A DNA stretch of 64,000 nucleotides, taken from the NCBI GenBank assembly GCA_965234335.1, contig OZ248429.1, positions 83,801 through 147,800 of the forward strand, read 5' to 3'. The stretch is from Leadbetterella lacustris (lineage in GTDB: Bacteria > Bacteroidota > Bacteroidia > Cytophagales > Spirosomataceae). Positions 16,791 to 23,196 of this stretch are shown here, in pieces. Each line of letters begins with the position of its first letter. Position 1 is the stretch's first letter. Both the position numbers and the translations under genes were made by a program. The notes beneath the pieces were generated by a model. The model was not told where the DNA came from, searched no databases, and saw only the letters and a program-made list of their open reading frames with translations.

Positions 16791-17078
16791 TTATTCCATC
16801 ACTTTGGGTACCATTATATAATCATCATTTTTCTGAGGGGCATTTACAAGCCCCTCTTTTTTTGTCAGTTCGTTATTGGCAATGTCTTCCCTAAAAACAT
16901 TGACGCCTTGATGCATGTGCATGAGCGGCTCCACATCGCTAGTATCAAGCTCATTAAGCTGATTCATCCAGTCCAATATCTTGGCAAAATCGCCCGACAT
17001 CTGCTGCTCTTCTTCTGGCTTAAGTTCTAGCCTAGCCAAATGAGCAATTTTACGTATAGTTTCTAAGTCAATTTCCAT
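16791..17078 (-). CDS. gatC: Asp-tRNA(Asn)/Glu-tRNA(Gln) amidotransferase subunit C
   Basis: A 95-residue GatC: IDLETIRKIAHLARLELKPE at the N terminus, DFAKILDWMNQLNELDTSDVEPL in the middle and NAPQKNDDYIMVPKVME at the end, all family hallmarks. It stabilises GatA in the transamidase that makes Gln-tRNA(Gln) or Asn-tRNA(Asn). It is last in the operon terC-plsC-gatC and its start overlaps the plsC stop by 11 bases. Its 3' coding end contains an intrinsic terminator pointing the other way, for the convergent YceI gene. gatA and gatB are not in the window. Confidence 0.93.
   Translation of the reverse strand: MEIDLETIRKIAHLARLELKPEEEQQMSGDFAKILDWMNQLNELDTSDVEPLMHMHQGVNVFREDIANNELTKKEGLVNAPQKNDDYIMVPKVME
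16835..16863 (+). terminator. Intrinsic terminator of the Rieske/YceI operon, inside antisense gatC
   Basis: Perfect 7-bp GC-rich stem GAGGGGC (16835-16841) and GCCCCTC (16850-16856) with an 8-base loop, followed by seven T residues (16857-16863) on the plus strand. It lies 49 bases after the YceI stop and within the coding 3' end of the convergent gatC gene. Confidence 0.85.
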
Positions 17079-17814
17079 TTTTATAAGCGTCTAGCTCGTT
17101 TTGAATAACCTCATAAACCCGCATTTTAAGTTCTTCTATATTTTCCTTGGAATAACTAGCAGTCTCTATCGGCTCATGTACAATCACTTTCGGTATCCCC
17201 CAAAATATAGTTTTATCTGGCATTATTTCATGTAAATTTAAGAAAGTTATCGGAACAATCGGAACTTTAGAACCCATTGCCAACAAAAAAGATCCATCTT
17301 TGAAGGGCTGATGCATTTTAGGGATTTCTTGGCTAAGAATTCCCCCTTCCGGCATTATGAATAGACTGCGACCAGCATCCAAGGCTTTCTTTGACCGCAT
17401 CATAGATTTCGAACGACTGTTTTTGTCGCCTCTATCCACTTGAATATGCAACTTGGCAAACATATAACCCAACAAAGGAATGTTCTTTACCGAACTTTTG
17501 CCCATGTAAGAGAAATAATTACGAACTACTTTCATTCCTACCGCCACATCAAGATAAGAGAAATGATTGGCCACAAATACGTAATTTTTACTGCAATCAG
17601 GCTTGAATTTGTGTTCAATTTGAACGGGCATTCCCACTATTACGAAAAAAATGTCTGCCCAAATATTGGTAAGTTTTGTACCGTATCTGTTGAGACTTTT
17701 TATTCTTATACAAGCAAAAATGAACGGGAAAAGACCCAAGTAAATAACTATCAACCACAAAATGCACCAAAAATTGAAAATATACGCAAAAATACCAATA
17801 CGCTTTTTCTGCAT
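17068..17814 (-). CDS. plsC: 1-acyl-sn-glycerol-3-phosphate acyltransferase
   Basis: A 248-residue membrane-bound acyltransferase making phosphatidic acid. One or two N-terminal membrane helices (IGIFAYIFNFWCILWLIVIY) are followed by the catalytic motif I N83-H84-F-S-Y-L-D89, motif II around SYMGKSSVKNIPLLGY, motif III MPEGGILS near residue 155, and motif IV VPIVPITFLN. Length is normal. It starts 1 base after the terC stop and overlaps gatC by 11 bases, so the three genes form one operon. Confidence 0.93.
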   Translation of the reverse strand: MQKKRIGIFAYIFNFWCILWLIVIYLGLFPFIFACIRIKSLNRYGTKLTNIWADIFFVIVGMPVQIEHKFKPDCSKNYVFVANHFSYLDVAVGMKVVRNYFSYMGKSSVKNIPLLGYMFAKLHIQVDRGDKNSRSKSMMRSKKALDAGRSLFIMPEGGILSQEIPKMHQPFKDGSFLLAMGSKVPIVPITFLNLHEIMPDKTIFWGIPKVIVHEPIETASYSKENIEELKMRVYEVIQNELDAYKNGN

Positions 17815-17815
17815 A

Positions 17816-18583
17816 TTAATCCTCCTTCACATGGGTGTGTAACTTCACGGGCTTTTTCGAACTTGTACGCATTTTAATATTGAGCATTTCTACCAAGAAT
17901 GAAAACGCCATTGCAAAATAAATGTAACCCTTCGGTACATGCACGTGAAAGGCTTCTGCCACTAACAGAGTACCAATCATTACTAGAAAAGACAAAGCTA
18001 GAATTTTAACTGTTGGGTGTTTATCTACAAACTCTCCGACATTTTTAGCAAAAAGTAACATGGCTAAAGTTGATAAAATTACTGAGACAGCCATAACCGA
18101 TATAATTTGAGTCATACCTATAGCTGTTATTATAGAGTCTACAGAGAAAATTATATTGATAATCGAAATATCAAAAACCGCCTTTGCCAAACTAGCGGTA
18201 ACCTTCTTAGAATTACCTAAGTCGTCTTCCTTGCCTTCTAATTTATGGTGAATTTCTGAGGTAGATTTATACAATAAAAACAAACCTCCACCGAGTAAAA
18301 TAAAATCCTTCCCAGTCATACCTTCATCTATAGGTAATCCCAAATCTGAAAGATTAAAAAGTTCTTTTTCCAAACCTAAAATAAAACCTAATAAAAACAA
18401 TAAGCCTATACGGATGAACATGGCCGATATTAAACCAATATTCCTTGCTTTAGATTGCTCTTCAGCCGGTAGTTTTCCCGAAATTATAGAGATAAAAATA
18501 ATATTGTCAACTCCCAATATTATCTCTAAAATGGTAAGCGTAAACACACTAGTTAGTGCCGCAGTAGTTAATAATTCTTGCAT
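17816..18583 (-). CDS. TerC-family membrane protein
   Basis: A 255-residue multi-pass inner-membrane protein of the TerC/Alx family. The signature EIILGVDNIIFISIISGKLP holds the conserved acidic residues near helix 1, and the second acidic helix is FDISIINIIFSVDSIITAIG. About seven membrane helices are visible. Members are linked to manganese export or metal loading during secretion, and some to tellurite resistance. The role here is not fixed by context. It is first in the operon with plsC and gatC. Confidence 0.9.
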   Translation of the reverse strand: MQELLTTAALTSVFTLTILEIILGVDNIIFISIISGKLPAEEQSKARNIGLISAMFIRIGLLFLLGFILGLEKELFNLSDLGLPIDEGMTGKDFILLGGGLFLLYKSTSEIHHKLEGKEDDLGNSKKVTASLAKAVFDISIINIIFSVDSIITAIGMTQIISVMAVSVILSTLAMLLFAKNVGEFVDKHPTVKILALSFLVMIGTLLVAEAFHVHVPKGYIYFAMAFSFLVEMLNIKMRTSSKKPVKLHTHVKED

Positions 18584-18652
18584 TGTTGTTCAGTGAGTAA
18601 TTTTTTACAAAATTACCAAATTTTCAATATCTATTCTACCACTCGTACATTT

Positions 18653-19687
18653 TTAATACCTTTTAGCAAAATTTTGCGACATCAACTCTATTTCGGCAGC
18701 ACTCAATTTGGTTGAACTGATAGCCAATCGATACTTAAAAGTAATGCTTTCACCTTTGGTGATGGTTTTATTGGTCTCTTTTGCTCCATTCGTGAATGCC
18801 TTTTCTCCCAATGGATTGACACTGAACAAACCATAACCTCTTGAATGCCAATAAGAAGGATAATTAATATTGGTTGGGTGGTCTATTATGGTGACCGAAA
18901 TATCCTCTTTCTCAATATTTCCTTGCAAAGTCACCCACTCCGAGCGTTTGCTCCAGGTGTCTTCACCTTTTACTCCTTGTGCGTTCAGATAATTACCCGA
19001 TACGCCTTCGTTGTTCATCATAGGTACTTTTGTAGCCAAGCCAGCTGCATCAGTAAAAACTTCAGGTTTATTGCTCGGCAATTCCAATTCCCGGGCTAAT
19101 CTAATTGCAAAGAGCCCGTCTTTCACATCCTTAAATACCACTTTATCTACTACTGCTTTCAGCGTCGTAATTCTATCTACAATGTTTGATGTTCTGTTTC
19201 CTTCAAACACGAATCTTGTAGTTTCTTCAAGCATTTTATTACCGTTTTTGTCTAACCAATCTGCAGTTACTACCAATTCCCCCGTCTTTTTACCAGATTT
19301 AATCTTTGTTATGCCTGTATGAACAATCGTTCCGAAAGTACGTGGGTCTTTCGCTTTTTCAACTTCAATGGAGTTGTTCCAAAAATCATGACCATTGGCC
19401 GACTCATAGTTTAACCATACGCCTACATGATGAGGATGGTCCACACGCTCATTTTTGCGGGGATCCAACGGCCAACCTCTGGTAATTATAGTTCCTTTTG
19501 GACTCAAAACTGGATAAAGAACAGCTTTCTTGAGCACATCTTTGCCGGGATAGAAATAATTAGTAAACAAACTACCGCCTATTTTTACTTCTACTTTTTT
19601 ATCAGCGGGTAAAGACGTAATTTTTACTGGCTTTTGAGCCAAGGCAACTACAGATAACAAACAAAAACCTATTGCATATTTTTTCAT
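18653..19687 (-). CDS. DUF6807 (PmoA-annotated) family secreted protein
   Basis: A 344-residue protein with signal peptide MKKYAIGFCLLSVVALAQ. The start at 19687 is chosen because the longer frame from 19975 would run back over the terminator and into the coiled-coil gene and lacks any signal. The mature part shows the family pattern NYFYPGKDVLKKAVLYPVLS, RGWPLDPRKNERVDHPHHVG, WLNYESANGHDFWNNS and a late HPTNINYPSYWHSRGYGLFS. The family is widely labelled 'PmoA' but has nothing to do with methane monooxygenase. It is common in sugar-utilisation loci of Bacteroidota and its function is unknown. It is followed by the TerC operon on the same strand after 69 bases. Confidence 0.85.
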   Translation of the reverse strand: MKKYAIGFCLLSVVALAQKPVKITSLPADKKVEVKIGGSLFTNYFYPGKDVLKKAVLYPVLSPKGTIITRGWPLDPRKNERVDHPHHVGVWLNYESANGHDFWNNSIEVEKAKDPRTFGTIVHTGITKIKSGKKTGELVVTADWLDKNGNKMLEETTRFVFEGNRTSNIVDRITTLKAVVDKVVFKDVKDGLFAIRLARELELPSNKPEVFTDAAGLATKVPMMNNEGVSGNYLNAQGVKGEDTWSKRSEWVTLQGNIEKEDISVTIIDHPTNINYPSYWHSRGYGLFSVNPLGEKAFTNGAKETNKTITKGESITFKYRLAISSTKLSAAEIELMSQNFAKRY

Positions 19688-19732
19688 AAAACTTGGGTTG
19701 AAATGTTCTTCAAATTTACTCCTTTTAAATAC

Positions 19733-19762
19733 AAAAAAAGCGACCCTAAGACCGCTTTTTTT
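19733..19762. terminator. Bidirectional intrinsic terminator after the coiled-coil gene
   Basis: A perfect 10-bp stem, AAAAAAAGCG (19733-19742) with CGCTTTTTTT (19753-19762), and a 10-base loop. A-run and T-run on either side make it usable from both strands. It sits 28 bases after the stop of the minus-strand coiled-coil gene and upstream of the DUF6807 start. Confidence 0.8.
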
Positions 19763-19790
19763 GATACTTTTATTGCTAAACAACTGAAAA

Positions 19791-20741
19791 TTACTTGATA
19801 TTAAAACTTGTTTGACCAATTCTGAAGCCATCGGCGTACAACTCAATTTTGTAGGCACCTTTTTCATAGTTGGCTCCTCGGTTATAGATGTACTCAATCG
19901 TTTGTCCCGAATTAGAGTACAATATGGTCTGCTTGGCTGTATACATCGTTTCCTTTCCTCCAAAACTAAACGCACCCGAACCGGTAGCCATATCTGAGAC
20001 TACATTCCCAGTTGGATCTATCATTCGCATATAGATAGTTTTGTTTTCTTTTTTGGTCAATGGATTTTCAGCCAATTTAAAAGAAACCTTTACTCTATCT
20101 ACCCTGCGGGCTTTAAACTCCTCCCCCTCTCTCTCTTTCCCTCTTGAGTTAATGGCAGAAACCGCATAATTCATTGGTCTCAATGCTGAGGCCAAGGTGA
20201 CTTTCTCTGACAATTCACGATTTTGAACGGTAGTTTTATAAACTGAATCCGCCAATGCCTCCTTTGCTGTTCTAAGGTCTGAGTTAGTAGTTTTCAAACC
20301 AGTGTTTTCAGAGTTCAAAACCTGATTTTGATTGTTCAAAACAGCATTTTCTTCTCTAAGTTTGGCTATTTCGACATCTTTTTCCAGCAACAAAGCCTCG
20401 TAATCTTTTATTTTACTTTGGTATGCCTTTACATCGAAACTTTTTGAGGACATCAAGTTCCTTTTGTCTTTCTGTAACTCCGCCTTCAATGCTTCTAACT
20501 CATCTATCTGTCCACCTAAGGCTGCTATTTCGGCTATTTTGGCATCCAACTGAACCGATATGGAATCTAACTTAGTATTGGTTCTTAATAGTTCGTTGGT
20601 TTTTTCGGTGATAGAAACGTTGTTCTGAGAATTTTCTTGCTTCTCATTAAAGTACAAATACCCAAAAATAGCAGCGATAACCAAAGCCAATACTAATCCA
20701 GCCTTAATAATCGAGTTGCTACTGTTATTTGATTCTTCCAT
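19791..20741 (-). CDS. Single-pass membrane protein with long coiled coil and C-terminal beta domain (copy 1)
   Basis: A 316-residue protein I cannot name. It has a short N-terminal tail (MEESNNSSNS), one membrane helix (about residues 11-28, IIKAGLVLALVIAAIFGYLY), a coiled coil over about residues 45-185 with heptads such as KLDSISVQLDAKIAEIAALG and LREENAVLNNQNQVLNSEN, and a C-terminal domain of about 110 residues rich in beta strands beginning at SRGKEREGEEFKARRV. A paralogue of the same architecture and closely similar sequence lies at 46127-47071. The sequence suggests an envelope-anchored spacer carrying a ligand- or partner-binding head. It is transcribed alone, with a promoter divergent from the MFS gene and a strong terminator. 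Confidence 0.75.
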   Translation of the reverse strand: MEESNNSSNSIIKAGLVLALVIAAIFGYLYFNEKQENSQNNVSITEKTNELLRTNTKLDSISVQLDAKIAEIAALGGQIDELEALKAELQKDKRNLMSSKSFDVKAYQSKIKDYEALLLEKDVEIAKLREENAVLNNQNQVLNSENTGLKTTNSDLRTAKEALADSVYKTTVQNRELSEKVTLASALRPMNYAVSAINSRGKEREGEEFKARRVDRVKVSFKLAENPLTKKENKTIYMRMIDPTGNVVSDMATGSGAFSFGGKETMYTAKQTILYSNSGQTIEYIYNRGANYEKGAYKIELYADGFRIGQTSFNIK

Positions 20742-20769
20742 AATATTACTTTAGAGTTTATTAATATGA

Positions 20770-20791
20770 CAAAAATAAATTTTTATTTTTG
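20770..20791. promoter_or_regulatory. Divergent -7 boxes for the coiled-coil gene and the MFS gene
   Basis: Minus-strand TATTTTTG (complement of 20770-20777) lies 28 bases before the coiled-coil ATG. Plus-strand TATTTTTG (20784-20791) lies 65 bases before the MFS start. Both fit TAnnTTTG. Confidence 0.4.
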
Positions 20792-20856
20792 TAATCAAAG
20801 CTATATTTTGTTAAAATTCAGCTGGAATAAAGTAAAACCCTATAAATTTCTAACAT

Positions 20857-22083
20857 TTGAATCAATTCAAAATCAAAAACAGCCCATATCTTATTGTGGC
20901 CATTGCCGCTTTAGGTTACTTTGTAGATGCCTACGATTTGATACTGTTTGTAGTAATCCGAAAAGCCAGCTTGATTTCAATAGGTGTTCCAGAGAATGAT
21001 TTGAGTTCTATGGGCCTATCACTATTTAATATTCAGATGATCGGAACTTTCGTAGGTGGAATTTTTTTCGGTATAATGGGCGATAAACGCGGCCGTTTAT
21101 CGGTTTTGTTTGGTTCTATACTGGTTTACTCATTGGCAAACTTGCTCAATGCGGCCGTTGATAGTCTTTGGCAATACTACGTTCTGCGATTTGTGGCTGG
21201 CTTTGGTCTAGCTGGGGAGCTTGGGGCCGGAATTACACTTGTTTCAGAAACCATGCCTCAAAAAAAACGTGGTTATGGAACCGCCATTGTAGCTGCCGCA
21301 GGTGCATCTGGAGCATTTTTTGCGGGTATTGTGGGCGACATGACACCTTGGCGAATATCATATATTATAGGTGGAACAATGGGATTGGTATTACTTTTTT
21401 TAAGGTTCAATACATTCGAATCGGCCATGTTTGAGAAAACTCAAAATACAAACATCACCAAAGGAAATTTTCTTTCTTTGTTTACAAGTAATTCACGACG
21501 AAAAAGATACCTGGCGAGTATATCAATTAGTTTACCCATTTTCTTTACAATCACCATACTTATGCAGTTGGCTCCAGAATTGGCCAAAACCATGGGCATT
21601 TCGGAAGAAATCAAGGCAGGAACAGCCGTTACTTTGGTCTATCTCGGACTTTCGATTGGAGACCTAAGTTCAGGACTCATCAGTCAATTTTTAAAAAATA
21701 GAATCTCTACCATTAGGGGATTTCTTATTCTTGGTGCTGGAATCACAGTCTTTCACCTGGTTAATGACCGCATAAACCTACAGTTACTATATCTTTCTTA
21801 CGTACTGCTAGGTTTTGGTGCTGGTTATTGGGTAAATTTACTTACTTTGGCTGCAGAACAATTTGGAACAAATATAAGAGCAACAGTAGCTACCACCATA
21901 CCCAATTTTGCACGAGGTGCAGTAGTGCCCATAAGCTTTTTATATCAGTGGATTTTGACCAAAAACAATGGTAATATATCAAAATCTGCCTTATATACGG
22001 GTATATTCTGTTTCGCAGTGGCATTTGTTTCAACTTATTTCATACGAGATACCTTTTCAAAAGACCTCGATTACACCGAATAA
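20857..22083 (+). CDS. Major facilitator superfamily transporter
   Basis: A 408-residue 12-helix transporter. The first helix IVAIAALGYFVDAYDLILFV, the loop 2-3 motif GIMGDKRGRLSVLFG, and the helix 4-5 motif RFVAGFGLAGELGAGITLVSE are those of the metabolite:H+ symporter style families with a 'GLGGE'-like helix 5, suggesting an organic-acid or phosphate-ester substrate. The start is TTG at 20857, since no ATG precedes the first helix in frame. Its last 26 codons and stop lie within the first copy of an exact 86-bp tandem duplication that also copies the start of the next gene. It probably shares a transcript with the kinase-like gene. Confidence 0.88.
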   Translation: MNQFKIKNSPYLIVAIAALGYFVDAYDLILFVVIRKASLISIGVPENDLSSMGLSLFNIQMIGTFVGGIFFGIMGDKRGRLSVLFGSILVYSLANLLNAAVDSLWQYYVLRFVAGFGLAGELGAGITLVSETMPQKKRGYGTAIVAAAGASGAFFAGIVGDMTPWRISYIIGGTMGLVLLFLRFNTFESAMFEKTQNTNITKGNFLSLFTSNSRRKRYLASISISLPIFFTITILMQLAPELAKTMGISEEIKAGTAVTLVYLGLSIGDLSSGLISQFLKNRISTIRGFLILGAGITVFHLVNDRINLQLLYLSYVLLGFGAGYWVNLLTLAAEQFGTNIRATVATTIPNFARGAVVPISFLYQWILTKNNGNISKSALYTGIFCFAVAFVSTYFIRDTFSKDLDYTE

Positions 22084-22178
22084 AAAAATGGCTCTGTTTC
22101 GCAGTGGCATTTGTTTCAACTTATTTCATACGAGATACCTTTTCAAAAGACCTCGATTACACCGAATAAAAAAATGGC
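22007..22178 (+). repeat. Exact 86-bp tandem duplication spanning MFS stop and next gene's start
   Basis: 22007-22092 and 22093-22178 are identical. Each unit holds the last 25 codons and TAA of the MFS gene, then the A-run and the ATGGC that opens the next gene. The first copy's ATG (22088) now leads into repeat sequence in the wrong frame and makes a 31-residue peptide (MALFRSGICFNLFHTRYLFK...) that stops at 22183, 10 bases into the true downstream gene. The second copy carries the ATG (22174) that opens the intact downstream gene. Perfect identity implies a recent event or an unstable locus. Confidence 0.97.
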
Positions 22179-23196
22179 ACTGATTTCAAAGAAAAAAATA
22201 CCTTTCAAAATATCGCCTTTCCTGCGTAACTACCTGCGTGAAACTAGTCGTGAGATAGATTCGCCGCTTAAATACAGCGATCTTTTAAGATATGACAACA
22301 AAATAACGCTATATGACAAAAACGGTAACGATACGCTATGGGAAACGGTGTTTTACTCCCAAACTGACCTCGTGGAAATTTATGAAAACCTCAAAAATAT
22401 ATATGCAGACCTTAAAACCGATGGTGACGAATCCGTAATTAAGCACTTAGTGGTGGATAGAGTAGATATTTGTACTTACGCCAATACTTTGCCGTTTAGG
22501 GTGCGTATCAGCAACAAAGTAAACGACAACTACGATTATTTTTATATCAAAAAAGCTGATGCCTCCAGAATCTACGGACTTGAGTTAGAACATCTTTTGT
22601 CACCCAACGTAATGTCATATTTTACTTCCGAAGATACATTAATAGAAGAACACATTGCAGGCATTACGGGTGACCTATTCATGCAAAACCATTTGAATGA
22701 CATCAATCTAAACCCTATCAGGCTTACTAAAGAGTTCATAAAATTTAATGAACGTTGTTTTGTTAGGCTTTTGGGCGATATGCATTCTTCAAATTTTGTA
22801 ATAATTGTAACACCAGACTTTGAGGATTTTCACTATCGAATCAGAGCCATAGATTTTGACCAACAATCTTACGAAGCCTCCAAGTCAGTATATATGCCAC
22901 AATACTTTAAACAAAACAACGCCATTATAGATTTGGGTATGAAATACATGACCTCGGAATCAGTGAAGCAATACCAAACAGAAGAGCGGTCGTTGATAGC
23001 CCACCGTATGAAAGATGAAAAAGTAAAACTTCAAGAACTACTAAATTGCATGAAAACAGATAAAATACACCTAGATGCTAATTTGGTACAATTGAGAAAG
23101 GAACTTTCGACACATTATAAACACAAAGCCTTTTTGGCCTGTGAGTCGATGGGTGAGGCGGTAGAGCTGAGCCTTAAAATGGTTACAGCCTTTTAA
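22174..23196 (+). CDS. Uncharacterised protein with kinase-like (APH/HipA-type) catalytic motifs
   Basis: A 340-residue cytoplasmic protein I cannot assign to a named family. A protein-kinase-like fold is suggested by FYIKKADASRIYG (candidate ATP-site Lys at 126 or 127), a hinge-like LIEEHIAGITGD, the catalytic loop G201-D202-M-H204-S-S-N207, and the metal motif I-D227-F-D229 twenty residues on, in the order seen in aminoglycoside phosphotransferase/HipA-like kinases. The rest is helical. The start is set at 22174 (MALISKKK); the longer frame from 22111 is translated repeat sequence. The gene probably follows the MFS gene in one transcript, so it may phosphorylate the imported compound. It converges on the BatA-like gene with a 4-base overlap. 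Confidence 0.65.
   Translation: MALISKKKIPFKISPFLRNYLRETSREIDSPLKYSDLLRYDNKITLYDKNGNDTLWETVFYSQTDLVEIYENLKNIYADLKTDGDESVIKHLVVDRVDICTYANTLPFRVRISNKVNDNYDYFYIKKADASRIYGLELEHLLSPNVMSYFTSEDTLIEEHIAGITGDLFMQNHLNDINLNPIRLTKEFIKFNERCFVRLLGDMHSSNFVIIVTPDFEDFHYRIRAIDFDQQSYEASKSVYMPQYFKQNNAIIDLGMKYMTSESVKQYQTEERSLIAHRMKDEKVKLQELLNCMKTDKIHLDANLVQLRKELSTHYKHKAFLACESMGEAVELSLKMVTAF

Noticed and set aside
19688..19975. 96-codon N-terminal extension of the DUF6807 gene
   Set aside because: It overlaps the terminator and the preceding gene, and a signal peptide starts exactly at 19687.
22111..22173. 21-codon N-terminal extension of the kinase-like gene
   Set aside because: It is the out-of-frame translation of the second 86-bp repeat copy; the ATG at 22174 follows the repeat unit's natural junction.
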